Below, in pieces: positions 1-8,698 of a stretch of DNA of 64,000 nucleotides (its first letter is position 1; every line of letters starts with the position of its first letter). The stretch lies in NCBI GenBank assembly GCA_013817245.1, contig JACDDA010000006.1, positions 86,200 to 150,199 of the forward strand. Direction: 5' to 3'. The position numbers and the translations under genes are program-made. The notes under the pieces were generated by a model that worked only from the letters and a program-made list of their open reading frames with translations, was not told the DNA's origin and did no database searches. This DNA comes from Gammaproteobacteria bacterium. GTDB lineage: Bacteria > Pseudomonadota > Gammaproteobacteria > HTCC5015.

Positions 1-1
1 G

Positions 2-553
2 GCTTGGCTGGTATTGCACACCCCCGCGGGCGATACACTCGTCAAATTCAATCTGTGGTCTTTAGCCGTATGGTTCCATGTCTTAGCCGGCATTACCTGG
101 ATCGGTTTATTGTATTACTTCAATTTCGTGCAAACCCCCGCCATGGCACAAGCCACGGCTGACGGTACACCTGGCCCTGCTGCTATTAGCAAATACGTCG
201 CACCCCGCGCTTTATTATGGTTCCGTTGGTCAGCTGTTGTGACCTGGTTAACCGGCGCAATGGCATTAGAAGCTATGCATGCGGGTCCTGGTAGCGGTGT
301 AACCGCAGCGTTCACTTTTGTTGAAGGCTGGCGCATTATTGGTTTGGGCGCTTGGTTAGGCACCATCATGTTATTTAACGTATGGGTTTTAATTTGGCCA
401 AACCAAAAGAAAATTCTCGGTATCGTGCCTGCAACCGATGCGCAAAAAGCGACCGCTCGCAAAGTCGCGGCAATGGCTTCACGCACCAACGTTTTATTAT
501 CGATCCCGATGTTATTGTGCATGACCAGCCAATTCCACGGCTTACCTTTCTAA
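2..553 (+). CDS. Urate_ox_N-like (PuuD-type) integral membrane protein, 5' partial
   Basis: The reading frame is open through the left edge of the window, so the true start probably lies outside; a TTG at 14 is the first in-window start candidate. Hydrophobic segments around visible residues 15-35, 65-85, 100-125 and 155-175 make it a multi-pass membrane protein. The first segment with WFHVLAGITWIGLLYYFNF resembles the membrane domain that precedes cytochrome c in the urate hydroxylase PuuD (family Urate_ox_N). No CXXCH haem motif follows, so this is the membrane part alone, as in many stand-alone members of unknown function. A strong terminator follows at 581. The family assignment is from recalled similarity; the function is unknown. 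Confidence 0.6.
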   Translation, partial: AWLVLHTPAGDTLVKFNLWSLAVWFHVLAGITWIGLLYYFNFVQTPAMAQATADGTPGPAAISKYVAPRALLWFRWSAVVTWLTGAMALEAMHAGPGSGVTAAFTFVEGWRIIGLGAWLGTIMLFNVWVLIWPNQKKILGIVPATDAQKATARKVAAMASRTNVLLSIPMLLCMTSQFHGLPF

Positions 554-580
554 ACGCTGTAAATTTAATTGGTACTACTC

Positions 581-609
581 TGAAGCCCGCACTGCGGGCT
601 TCATTTTTT
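581..609 (+). terminator. Intrinsic terminator after the PuuD-like gene
   Basis: A perfect 10-bp stem (TGAAGCCCGC at 581-590 with GCGGGCTTCA at 594-603, loop ACT) is followed by TTTTTT at 604-609. It lies 28 bases after the stop codon and should end transcription of the membrane-protein gene. Confidence 0.85.
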
Positions 610-701
610 CTAGCTAAAAATCCGCGTTATTTGCCTGAATACGCCTTAATACATAAAAACTACGAAACAATGCTGGCTGATGTTTTTTAGCATCGAGTTG
701 T

Positions 702-707
702 TATAAT
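702..707 (+). promoter_or_regulatory. Candidate -10 element upstream of argD
   Basis: A perfect TATAAT at 702-707 lies 51 bases before the argD ATG. No convincing -35 hexamer is visible 17 bases upstream (TGATGT is the best), so the promoter is tentative. Transcription would start near 714, right at the hairpin at 717. Confidence 0.35.
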
Positions 708-716
708 GGACGTTCT

Positions 717-740
717 CGGCAGCCTTCCGCTGCCGTTTTT
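717..740 (+). terminator. Terminator-like hairpin in the argD leader
   Basis: CGGCAGC at 717-723 pairs with GCTGCCG at 729-735 around a CTTCC loop, followed by TTTTT at 736-740. It sits only 18 bases upstream of argD and immediately after the TATAAT at 702. It could be an attenuator, a 5' stabilising hairpin, or the terminator of a short transcript arising between 611 and 717. The upstream gene already has its own terminator at 581. Confidence 0.5.
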
Positions 741-758
741 ATTTTCTAGGTTAAGTTA

Positions 759-1940
759 ATGCAGGATGACAGTGTAATGCCTACTTATAAACGGCTCCCC
801 GTGGCGTTCAGTCATGGTGAAAATGTCTGGCTGTACGATACCGAAGGTCAGCGTTATTTAGATGCGCTCGGCGGCATCGCAGTATGTGCTTTAGGTCATG
901 CGCATCCTGCTATTAGTCACGCTATCTGCGAACAAGCGGGTCGTTTATTACATTCATCAAACTTGTATGAAATTCCTTTGCAAAGCGCATTAGCCAACAA
1001 ACTCTGTCAGTTAAGTGGTTTAGATAAAGTATTTTTTTGTAACTCAGGCGCAGAAGCGAATGAAACGGCGATTAAAATCGCACGTCGTTACGCGCATCAA
1101 CGCAATATTACGGCGCCCGTGATTGTTGTCATGGAGGGTGCGTTTCATGGTCGTACCTTAGCGACACTCACCGCGACGGCCAATCCAAAAGCGCAAGAAG
1201 GTTTTGGACCTTTAGTCCCAGGGTTTTTACGCGTTGCGTATGACGATATAGCGGCGTTAGAAGCCTTACAAGATTCCAACATCGTCGCCGTTTTAGTAGA
1301 ACCCATTCAAGGCGAAGGTGGCATTCGTGTTCCCCAAACACATTATTTAAAACGTTTGCGTGAATTATGCGATCAACGTCAGTGGTTGCTAATGTTAGAT
1401 GAAATTCAAAGCGGTATAGGACGCACCGGACAATGGTTTGCGTTTCAACACGATAATATTTTACCCGATGTCATGACTATCGCTAAAGCGTTAGGTAATG
1501 GTGTGCCGATCGGCGCATGTTTAGCGCGCGGTGTTGCGGCTGAACAATTACAAGCCGGTAGTCATGGCACGACGTTTGGCGGCAACCCTTTAGCTGCACG
1601 CGCGGCGTTAGCAGTGATTGAAACTATTGAAAACGAAAGTTTGATTGTTCGTACTAAAAGTTTAGGCGAACGCATGCTCCGTTATTTTCAAAAGGCTTTT
1701 GCACAACAACCGCGCGTCACCCGAATTCAAGGTAAAGGTTTAATGCTCGGCATTGAACTGGATCGCGATTGTCCTGAATTAGTTACGCTCGCGTTAGCTC
1801 GCAAATTATTAATTAATGTAACGGCGGGTCGTGTGATTCGTTTATTACCACCTTATATTTTGACTGATCAAGCAGCTGATGAGATCGCAGAACAAGTAGT
1901 TGCACTGGTCAATGATTATTTAACTCAGCATCCTGCGTAA
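759..1940 (+). CDS. argD: Acetylornithine aminotransferase
   Basis: A PLP-dependent class III aminotransferase converting N-acetylglutamate semialdehyde to N2-acetylornithine in arginine biosynthesis; many homologues also act on succinyl-diaminopimelate. The 393-residue length is usual. Visible signatures are the [18 protein letters not shown] segment, [25 protein letters not shown] and the PLP-lysine region [14 protein letters not shown]. The ATG at 759 has a weak AGG nine bases upstream. A second ATG at 777 (MPTYKRLP) matches the usual family start and is also preceded by AGGA, so the protein may be six residues shorter. argF follows after 10 bases, so the two form an arginine operon. Cytosolic. 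Confidence 0.95.
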   Translation: MQDDSVMPTYKRLPVAFSHGENVWLYDTEGQRYLDALGGIAVCALGHAHPAISHAICEQAGRLLHSSNLYEIPLQSALANKLCQLSGLDKVFFCNSGAEANETAIKIARRYAHQRNITAPVIVVMEGAFHGRTLATLTATANPKAQEGFGPLVPGFLRVAYDDIAALEALQDSNIVAVLVEPIQGEGGIRVPQTHYLKRLRELCDQRQWLLMLDEIQSGIGRTGQWFAFQHDNILPDVMTIAKALGNGVPIGACLARGVAAEQLQAGSHGTTFGGNPLAARAALAVIETIENESLIVRTKSLGERMLRYFQKAFAQQPRVTRIQGKGLMLGIELDRDCPELVTLALARKLLINVTAGRVIRLLPPYILTDQAADEIAEQVVALVNDYLTQHPA

Positions 1941-1950
1941 GGAATTCAGC

Positions 1951-2865
1951 ATGCCGGTACAACATTTTTTAAGTTTATTAGATTTAAGTCCTCAAACATT
2001 AGATGACTTACTGAATCGCGCAATCGAATTAAAACAGTGGCAACATCAAGGTAAAAGTCATACACCGTTACCGCAAAAAGTATTAGGCATGATTTTCGAA
2101 AAAGCCTCTACGCGCACGCGGATTTCTTTTGAAGCCGGCATGATTCAACTGGGCGGCCAAGCCATATTTTTAGCACCCGAACATACTCAACTCGGTCGTG
2201 GCGAACCGATCGCTGATACTGCACGCGTGTTATCACGCATGGTGGATATCATCATGATTCGCACCTTTGCACATAAAACTGCAGAGCAACTGGCCGCGCA
2301 TTCAACCGTACCTGTGATTAATGGTTTAACGGATTTATTTCATCCCTGCCAATTGCTCGCAGATTTACAAACCTATCGCGAACACCGCGGCAGCATTAAA
2401 GACAAAACTGTGGCATGGATTGGTGACGGCAATAATATGTGCAACTCTTATATTAACGCTGCGCATCAATTTGGTTTTACGCTCAACATTGCTTGCCCCG
2501 CGGGTTATGAACCCTCATCGGCGATACAAGCGATTGCAAAAAATCGTATTAACCTGAGTCACGATCCATTTATTGCTGCGCATAATGCAGACTTAGTGGT
2601 AACCGATGTCTGGGCCAGTATGGGCAGTGAAAATGAAAAAGCAATCCGCGAACAAGCTTTTAAACAGTATCAAGTCACTAGCGACGTAATGGCCACCGCT
2701 CACCCCGATGCTTTATTCATGCATTGTTTACCGGCGCATCGCGGCGAAGAAGTAGCGGCTGACGTGATTGATGGAAAACAAAGCGTGGTGTGGGATGAAG
2801 CCGAAAATCGTCTACATGCACAAAAAGCTTTATTAGAATATTTATTAATGACCGCCAAGAAATAA
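1951..2865 (+). CDS. argF: Ornithine carbamoyltransferase
   Basis: Transfers the carbamoyl group from carbamoyl phosphate to ornithine, giving citrulline. The 304-residue protein carries the carbamoyl-phosphate loop STRTR (in [13 protein letters not shown]), the HPCQ motif ([12 protein letters not shown]) and the ornithine-side [10 protein letters not shown]. Its substrate comes from CarAB, also in this window. It is directly downstream of argD with a 10-base gap; GGAATT just before the ATG gives a weak ribosome binding site. The stop codon abuts the hairpin at 2869, shared with the oppositely transcribed phoU. Confidence 0.96.
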   Translation: MPVQHFLSLLDLSPQTLDDLLNRAIELKQWQHQGKSHTPLPQKVLGMIFEKASTRTRISFEAGMIQLGGQAIFLAPEHTQLGRGEPIADTARVLSRMVDIIMIRTFAHKTAEQLAAHSTVPVINGLTDLFHPCQLLADLQTYREHRGSIKDKTVAWIGDGNNMCNSYINAAHQFGFTLNIACPAGYEPSSAIQAIAKNRINLSHDPFIAAHNADLVVTDVWASMGSENEKAIREQAFKQYQVTSDVMATAHPDALFMHCLPAHRGEEVAADVIDGKQSVVWDEAENRLHAQKALLEYLLMTAKK

Positions 2866-2887
2866 AAACGCCCGCAAGCTGCGGGCG
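2864..2887 (-). terminator. Terminator between argF and phoU, strongest in the phoU direction
   Basis: CGCCCGCA at 2869-2876 pairs with TGCGGGCG at 2880-2887 around AGC. On the minus strand the stem is followed by TTTTT (complement of 2864-2868), so it ends the pst-phoU transcript. On the plus strand the following bases are TAATATTAAAATT, so it is weaker for argDF. Confidence 0.8.
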
Positions 2888-2935
2888 TAATATTAAAATT
2901 TATCTAAAAATTAATAATTATAATATTTATAAAAA

Positions 2936-3649
2936 TTAAGAACGGCCGTGTACAACTGCTTCAATTTGTTCCAAGCTAACGTGACGCACGTCTTTACCTT
3001 TCACCATAAAAATTACATATTCACAAATGTTCTTGGCGTGATCGCCAATACGCTCTAAAGCGCGAGCGCACCACATCACTTGTAACACATGACGAATCGA
3101 ACGCGGATCTTCCATCATATAAGTAATTAACTGACGCATTAAGCCTTCAAACTCAGTATTCACAGCCTCGTCTTCTGCGGCCACACGTACCGCTTGTACA
3201 TCGTCCATACGCGCAAAGGCATCTAACGCATCGTGCAATTCTTTACGCACGTGATGACCCAGATGTTTAAGCTGCGTAAAATAACCAGGTGCACGATCTG
3301 TAGTGGCTAACTCTACTGAAAAACGTCCAATTTTTTCAGCTTCATCACCAATACGTTCTAAATCAGTAATCGTTTTTAATATCGCAACGATTGCACGCAA
3401 ATCACTCGCCGCAGGCTGACGCAGTGCAATAACTTTTGTGCACAGTTCATCAATCTCTACTTCCATAGCATTTACTTTAAAATCAGACGCCGCCACGATA
3501 CCGCCTAAAGCGCCATCACTATCAATTAATGCCTTTAAACCATCGGCCACTTGTTTTTCTACCAAGCCACCCATCGCGAGTACTTTATTGCGTACCATTT
3601 CCATGTCTTGTTCGAACTGATGCGAAGTATGTCCGCCTAATTTATTCAT
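2936..3649 (-). CDS. phoU: Phosphate-signalling complex protein PhoU
   Basis: A cytosolic all-helical protein that links the PstSCAB transporter to the sensor kinase PhoR and keeps the Pho regulon off when phosphate is plentiful. The 237 residues hold two PhoU repeats. Each has the metal-binding-type helix: around residues 95-105 ([17 protein letters not shown]) and 200-210 ([18 protein letters not shown]). It is the last gene of the pst operon, 45 bases after pstB, the usual place for phoU. Transcription ends at the hairpin 2864-2887. Confidence 0.96.
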   Translation of the reverse strand: MNKLGGHTSHQFEQDMEMVRNKVLAMGGLVEKQVADGLKALIDSDGALGGIVAASDFKVNAMEVEIDELCTKVIALRQPAASDLRAIVAILKTITDLERIGDEAEKIGRFSVELATTDRAPGYFTQLKHLGHHVRKELHDALDAFARMDDVQAVRVAAEDEAVNTEFEGLMRQLITYMMEDPRSIRHVLQVMWCARALERIGDHAKNICEYVIFMVKGKDVRHVSLEQIEAVVHGRS

Positions 3650-3694
3650 AAACGTATCCCTTAAACTGTAGTGACGGTTACAATCGAAATGGTT

Positions 3695-4561
3695 TTAACC
3701 AAAACGGCCCGTAATATAATCTTCTGTTAATTTATGCGATGGATTCGTGAAAATATCAGACGTTGTACCTACTTCAATTAAACGTCCCATATGAAAGTAG
3801 GCTGTGCGTTGCGATACACGTGCGGCTTGTTGCATAGAATGCGTCACAATCGCAATGGTGTAGTTCTGCCGTAACTCGGTCATCAACTCTTCAATTTTAG
3901 CAGTGGCAATAGGATCTAATGCCGAACAAGGTTCATCCATTAAAATCACATCAGGACTAACTGCAATGGTGCGCGCAATACATAAACGTTGTTGTTGACC
4001 ACCTGACAAACCCGTGCCGGCTTGATCTAAACGATCTTTAACTTCATTCCATAAACCCGCTCTTTCCAACGACGTCGTCACAATTTCATCTAGTTCTGCT
4101 TTGTGTTCTGCTAAACCATGAATGCGGGGACCATAAGCAACATTGTCATAAATTGATTTAGGAAAAGGATTCGGTTTTTGGAAGACCATACCGATGCGGG
4201 CGCGCAACGGTACTACATCTAATTTTTTATCATGAATATCTTGGCCATCTAATTCAATTTTACCGGTCACACGACAGCTATCAATCGTATCATTCATGCG
4301 ATTTAAGCAACGTAAAAAAGTTGATTTGCCGCAACCTGATGGGCCAATCATCGCAATCACTTGATTCGCGCCAATATCCAAACTGACATTTTGAATAGCT
4401 TGTTTTTCGCCGTAATACACATTGACATCACGGATCACCATACGCGGATTAGCGGCGGTAATGTCACCGACTGTGCCCTCAAACGCAATATCTTGACCAC
4501 CAGAAAAATCACTCATTTTGCTCTCACCTATATCAAAGGCACTTGATGCTACTGTGCTCAT
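3695..4561 (-). CDS. pstB: Phosphate ABC transporter ATP-binding protein
   Basis: The ATPase subunit of the high-affinity phosphate importer, on the inner face of the membrane with PstA and PstC. Visible motifs are Walker [10 protein letters not shown], the Q-loop in [11 protein letters not shown], the ABC signature LSGGQQQR, Walker [14 protein letters not shown] and the switch histidine in IVTHSMQQA. The 288 residues include about 40 extra N-terminal residues compared with the shortest family members. GAGGA seven bases before the ATG at 4561 supports this start over the internal Met16. Confidence 0.97.
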   Translation of the reverse strand: MSTVASSAFDIGESKMSDFSGGQDIAFEGTVGDITAANPRMVIRDVNVYYGEKQAIQNVSLDIGANQVIAMIGPSGCGKSTFLRCLNRMNDTIDSCRVTGKIELDGQDIHDKKLDVVPLRARIGMVFQKPNPFPKSIYDNVAYGPRIHGLAEHKAELDEIVTTSLERAGLWNEVKDRLDQAGTGLSGGQQQRLCIARTIAVSPDVILMDEPCSALDPIATAKIEELMTELRQNYTIAIVTHSMQQAARVSQRTAYFHMGRLIEVGTTSDIFTNPSHKLTEDYITGRFG

Positions 4562-4595
4562 ATTTTATTCCTCATCTAACATCGTATCAAAAGGC

Positions 4596-5885
4596 TTACC
4601 AACGGCGCTCAAATCTTTTACGTAATAAGACCGCGAATAAATTCATCGTTACTAAAAAAGCCAACAAAACCATAATCGCCGCCGAGGTCAATGCCACAAA
4701 ACCTCGTTCTGGACTATCAGACCACAAATAAATTTGTACCGGCAACACGGTTGCTGCTGACAATGGATCAGTAGGAATATCAACAATAAAAGCGACCATA
4801 CCAATCATTAACAACGGTGCTGTTTCACCTAACGCATGGGCAACACCAATAATGGCGCCAGTTAACATGCCTGGCATTGCTAACGGTAATACGTGATGCG
4901 TAACAACTTGCATCTTTGATGCACCAATACCGAGTGCTGCTTCTCGAATAGAAGGTGGTACGGATTTAATTGCAGCACGACCGGCGATAATAATCGTCGG
5001 CAATGTCACCAACGCCAACACAATACCGCCCACTAACGGCACCGAGCGCGGCATGCCAAAGAAATTTAAAAATACCGCTAGACCCAATAAACCGAATACG
5101 ACAGAAGGCACTGCAGCAAGATTATTGATATTGACTTCAATCATGTCAGTCCAAATATTTTTAGGCGCAAATTCTTCCAAATAAATTGCGGCCGCAATAC
5201 CAATGGGGAATGCCAACAACAAGGTCACTAAAATCGTATACAAAGAACCAATTAACGCGCCTTTAATGCCTGCTAATTCTGGATCGCGCGAATCACCGGC
5301 AGTAAATAAGGTCCAGTTAAAGCGGGCTTCAATAGCATTTTCTTGTTCTAACTGTTTTAACCACGTTAATTGATTATCATTTAAACGACGATCAGCTTCA
5401 GCGCCCGTCGTGTCCATCAAACCTTTATGATAGGTGTCGACGTCATCATCAGCCAATATCCAAATACTTTTTTGCGTGTTTAACCATTGTGGATTATCTA
5501 GAAATTGATCGCTTAATTTATAAGAAGCACCTGTACTGACCATGCTATTAAGCTGTCTTTTTGCTGCTCTATCAGTAGCCTCCGGAAATTTATTCCGTAA
5601 CGCTTCTCTAATCACGCCTTGAAAATCAGCTTGTTGAACAGCTGCTTTATCATTGACATCATTAATACCTAAGGTAGCCGCATCAAAAACGATATCTAGC
5701 TTAATGTAGGTTTGATAAAACGCAGGCAAACCGCTACTGACTATAGACGTCAATAAAGTCGCTAAAAAACCTAAAGCTAAAATAATCGACAATAAACCTA
5801 AAAAACGGAAGCGTCGTTCAGAACGATAGCGTTTTTTCAAACTCGCTTCGACGCGTTCTGCGGTATTTTTAATTTTATTACTCAT
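4596..5885 (-). CDS. pstA: Phosphate ABC transporter permease PstA
   Basis: One of the two membrane subunits of the phosphate importer. At 429 residues it is longer than the classical ~300-residue PstA. It has an N-terminal membrane segment (about residues 27-50), a periplasmic stretch to about residue 205 (the DUF3333-type extension seen in many proteobacteria), then the permease core with the EAA-type loop AALGIGASKMQVVTHHVLPLAMPG near residues 315-340. It overlaps the end of pstC by eight bases, implying translational coupling. Confidence 0.95.
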   Translation of the reverse strand: MSNKIKNTAERVEASLKKRYRSERRFRFLGLLSIILALGFLATLLTSIVSSGLPAFYQTYIKLDIVFDAATLGINDVNDKAAVQQADFQGVIREALRNKFPEATDRAAKRQLNSMVSTGASYKLSDQFLDNPQWLNTQKSIWILADDDVDTYHKGLMDTTGAEADRRLNDNQLTWLKQLEQENAIEARFNWTLFTAGDSRDPELAGIKGALIGSLYTILVTLLLAFPIGIAAAIYLEEFAPKNIWTDMIEVNINNLAAVPSVVFGLLGLAVFLNFFGMPRSVPLVGGIVLALVTLPTIIIAGRAAIKSVPPSIREAALGIGASKMQVVTHHVLPLAMPGMLTGAIIGVAHALGETAPLLMIGMVAFIVDIPTDPLSAATVLPVQIYLWSDSPERGFVALTSAAIMVLLAFLVTMNLFAVLLRKRFERRW

Positions 5886-7266
5886 ACTGCTCCCGATATT
5901 TCTTCACTATATGTAATGCAAATATATTCAAACACAAAGTAATAAAGAACAACAACAAACCTAAGGCAAATGCCGCTAAGGTTTTCGGACTATCAAATTC
6001 TTGATCACCTACTAACAACGTCACAATCTGCACTGTCACCGTGGTTACCGATTCCAATGGATTCGCGGTTAGTTTTGCCGATAGACCAGCGGCCATTACT
6101 ACAATCATGGTTTCACCAATCGCTCGCGAAGCCGCTAACAAAATACCGCCCATCACACCGGGTAAGGCCGCGGGCAATACCACTTGGCGTATCGTTTCTG
6201 AACGAGTAGAACCCAACGCATACGCGCCATCGCGTAATGATTGCGGCACTGCATTTATCACGTCATCTGATAATGATGAAACAAACGGAATAATCATAAT
6301 CCCCATGACCACGCCTGCGGCTAGCGCACTTTCCGATGACACATCTAATCCCATCGATGTACCCCAACTACGAAACAGCGGAGCAACAACTAACACTGCA
6401 AAAAAACCGTACACCACGGTAGGAATACCGGCCAACACTTCGATTAATGGTTTTACATAAGTACGCACACGCTTATCGGCATACTCTGCCAAATAAATTG
6501 CCGACATTAATCCAACAGGGACTGCAACCACCATCGCGATAAATGAAATTAATAAAGTACCTGCCACCAACGGCACGGTACCAAAAGCACCTGACGAACC
6601 CTCTTGATCGGCACGAATCGCCATTTGTGGTGACCATTGCAAACCAAATAAGAATTCAGTCAGTGGCACTATTTGGAAAAAGCGAATCGATTCAAATAAA
6701 ACCGATAACAAAATACCTAACGTCGTTAAAACCGCAATAGTTGAACTTAAAATTAAAAAAAGTTTAATAAAGGTTTCAACATGGGTGCGTGCGCGTAAGG
6801 TCGGTCGAATCCGACTAAACGTTAAACCGGCGCCCAACGCTGCAATTAATAAAACCAACACAGCTTTAGCTGCGTCAGCCGTCTGCACTAAGGATTTATA
6901 ACGTTGTGCAGCCGCTTGGATAAATTCTTCGTAACTGGATAAATTTTCAACACTGCTTTGTGCAGCATTTTTAATATCATTAATTACCAAACTCATTCTT
7001 GCGTCGTCTAAATGCGCTTGTTCCGCAGGTAATTCACGGACTACTAATTGAGTAATAATTTGATCTTGAAATACCATCCAAACCAACAAAAACAACACCG
7101 CAGGTACGGCGCACCATAATGCGGTTAGATGGCCGTAATAGCCCGGTAACGCTGCTAAGTCGCGCGTTTTACCAGGGCCAACGACCGCGAGCGAACGCTT
7201 TAATCCAAAATAATAAGCTAACAGTGTGCAGCCGAGAATCAGCAAAACCAATGTTGATGTATTCAT
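5878..7266 (-). CDS. pstC: Phosphate ABC transporter permease PstC
   Basis: The partner permease of PstA. The protein is 462 residues against about 320 in E. coli. The extra part is an N-terminal region with two or three membrane helices and a helical periplasmic segment before the core, which starts near residue 230. The permease loop DGAYALGSTRSETIRQVVLPAALPG lies near residues 345-370. It is preceded by a 154-base gap from pstS containing a terminator hairpin (7332-7361), which should make pstC-pstA-pstB-phoU less abundant than pstS. Confidence 0.95.
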   Translation of the reverse strand: MNTSTLVLLILGCTLLAYYFGLKRSLAVVGPGKTRDLAALPGYYGHLTALWCAVPAVLFLLVWMVFQDQIITQLVVRELPAEQAHLDDARMSLVINDIKNAAQSSVENLSSYEEFIQAAAQRYKSLVQTADAAKAVLVLLIAALGAGLTFSRIRPTLRARTHVETFIKLFLILSSTIAVLTTLGILLSVLFESIRFFQIVPLTEFLFGLQWSPQMAIRADQEGSSGAFGTVPLVAGTLLISFIAMVVAVPVGLMSAIYLAEYADKRVRTYVKPLIEVLAGIPTVVYGFFAVLVVAPLFRSWGTSMGLDVSSESALAAGVVMGIMIIPFVSSLSDDVINAVPQSLRDGAYALGSTRSETIRQVVLPAALPGVMGGILLAASRAIGETMIVVMAAGLSAKLTANPLESVTTVTVQIVTLLVGDQEFDSPKTLAAFALGLLLFFITLCLNIFALHIVKKYREQYE

Positions 7267-7331
7267 ATGTTTTTCTATCCAAATCTACAATTGCTAAACG
7301 AATTATAAAATTGCATCGCTTTTTAACACTT

Positions 7332-7361
7332 AAAAAACTGGGCGATTCATCACCGCCCAGT
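7332..7361 (-). terminator. Intercistronic terminator between pstS and pstC
   Basis: On the minus strand ACTGGGCG (7361-7354) pairs with CGCCCAGT (7344-7337), followed by a T run (complement of 7332-7336). A leaky terminator here would give excess binding protein PstS over the membrane subunits, a common arrangement in ABC importers. Confidence 0.75.
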
Positions 7362-7420
7362 CATTTTTAGATCGCTCATCCTTGTGCACTGTGTTATTCA
7401 CACCGTAATTTTTCAAATAA

Positions 7421-8473
7421 TTATTTCAATTCTTTACTATAGAGCTTGGTTTTAGCTTTAACACTAGACACTACAGCTTTGTATTTATCAGCTGGCAACG
7501 GTACTAAACCACGTTCGGTTAAGTAGCCTTCTTCGCCCATCGCTTTTTCGCTGATGAACTCTTCAACGTATTCAAACAAACCTCGTACACGACCGATATG
7601 GTCTTTCTTCACATAGAAGAACATAGGACGCGCAATAGGATATTTGCCAGAAGCGATACTTTCAAAAGTAGGTGCATTACCATCAATAATAGAACCCTGA
7701 ACCTTGTCAGCATTTTGATCTAAGAAACTAAAACCAAACACGCCTAAAGCATGCGGGTTCGCGCCTAATTTTTGTACGATTAAGTTATCGTTTTCACCGG
7801 CTTCGATGTAATGACCATCTTCACGCAACGTGCGGCAAGATTTTTCCCAGGCTTTTTTATCGATAATGAGGGTTTTCACTGCAGGAACTTTTTTGCAGCC
7901 GCCTTCGATTGCCAATTCATTGAAAGAATCACGGGTACCTGAAGTAGGCGGCGGTCCGATAACTTCAATTTTTTCTTTAGGCAAGCTTGGGTTTACATCG
8001 CTCCACAACTTATTGGGATTAGGAATCATTTTTTTGCCGGCTGCATCGGGCACTTCACGTGCTAATGCCAAATAAAGATCCTTCAAGCTAATGTTCCATT
8101 GTTTAGCGGTTTTTGAATTTGCAATTACAATGCCGTCATAACCAATTGGAACTTCAATAATATCTTTCACGCCATTTTCACGGCATTTTTCGAATTCGCT
8201 TAATTTAATACGACGTGACGCATTCGCTATATCAGCATACTCAACGCCTACACCTTCGCAAAACAATTTCAAACTACCACCGGTACCGTGTGATTCCACT
8301 TTAGGGGTTTTAAAGCCACTGCTTTTACCAAATTTTTCAGCAACGACTGTTGAAAAAGGATAAACAGTTGAAGAGCTAACAATAAATACATAATCACGAG
8401 CTGCTGCCAACGCGCTGGTTGACATAACGGCCAACAACGAAAGCGCTGTCACTGCTGTTAATAGTTTTTTCAC
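7421..8473 (-). CDS. pstS: Periplasmic phosphate-binding protein PstS
   Basis: Captures phosphate in the periplasm and delivers it to PstCAB. I place the start at the GTG at 8473 rather than an ATG at 8506. GGAGG lies five bases upstream of the GTG, and translation from it begins with a clean signal peptide (VKKLLTAVTALSLLAVMSTSALA, cleaved near residue 23), giving 350 residues. Phosphate-site segments visible are SSSTVYPFS, ESHGTGGSLK and GPPPTSGTRDSF. It is the first gene of the pst operon, behind a Pho box at 8661-8678 and a leader of about 165 bases with a long imperfect inverted repeat. Confidence 0.93.
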   Translation of the reverse strand: MKKLLTAVTALSLLAVMSTSALAAARDYVFIVSSSTVYPFSTVVAEKFGKSSGFKTPKVESHGTGGSLKLFCEGVGVEYADIANASRRIKLSEFEKCRENGVKDIIEVPIGYDGIVIANSKTAKQWNISLKDLYLALAREVPDAAGKKMIPNPNKLWSDVNPSLPKEKIEVIGPPPTSGTRDSFNELAIEGGCKKVPAVKTLIIDKKAWEKSCRTLREDGHYIEAGENDNLIVQKLGANPHALGVFGFSFLDQNADKVQGSIIDGNAPTFESIASGKYPIARPMFFYVKKDHIGRVRGLFEYVEEFISEKAMGEEGYLTERGLVPLPADKYKAVVSSVKAKTKLYSKELK

Positions 8474-8510
8474 AAGAACCTCCAAAAAAGACATTAGAAA
8501 GAACAAGAAC

Positions 8511-8605
8511 CACTAAGTAGAGCGACTTTCACTGCATCAAAAGAAACTGCGGGGGAACAGTATTTACATCCATTTACACAGCAGCGAAAGTCTCTCACTT
8601 AGAGG
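8511..8605 (-). promoter_or_regulatory. Long hairpin in the pstS 5' leader
   Basis: The segments 8581-8604 and 8511-8538 are imperfect inverted copies. In the pstS mRNA the first arm (8604 down to 8581) can pair with the second (8538 down to 8511) in about 22 pairs, including the runs ACUUUC/GAAAGU and CUGC/GCAG, with one mismatch and two small bulges. The loop is about 41 bases. The stem ends about 38 bases before the GTG start. It looks like no riboswitch that I recognise. Confidence 0.5.
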
Positions 8606-8644
8606 TTCCCGTACTGGCTGGCAGTGTCCATTTACCGCGTAACA

Positions 8645-8678
8645 AGTGTATGTATTAAATGTGACAGATTTGTTACAA
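8645..8678 (-). promoter_or_regulatory. Pho box and -10 of the pstS promoter
   Basis: On the minus strand TTGTAAC-AAAT-CTGTCAC (8678-8661) matches the PhoB half-site pair CTGTCAT-N4-CTGTCAC. After a 10-base gap comes TACACT (8650-8645), a fair -10. In Pho promoters the box stands in for the -35 element, which fits this spacing. The same 10-base spacing recurs at the three other Pho boxes in the window. Confidence 0.85.
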
Positions 8679-8698
8679 AAACCGGTTTTTAGGTCTGC

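Noticed and set aside
633..655. ArgR box candidate (TGAATACGCCTTAATACA) before argD
   Set aside because: Only one half-site fits TGAAT; the second half lacks ATTCA. Too weak to call.
6041..6460. 139-codon open frame on the plus strand inside pstC
   Set aside because: Antisense shadow of a strongly conserved permease gene; the protein has no ordered motif and no ribosome binding site.
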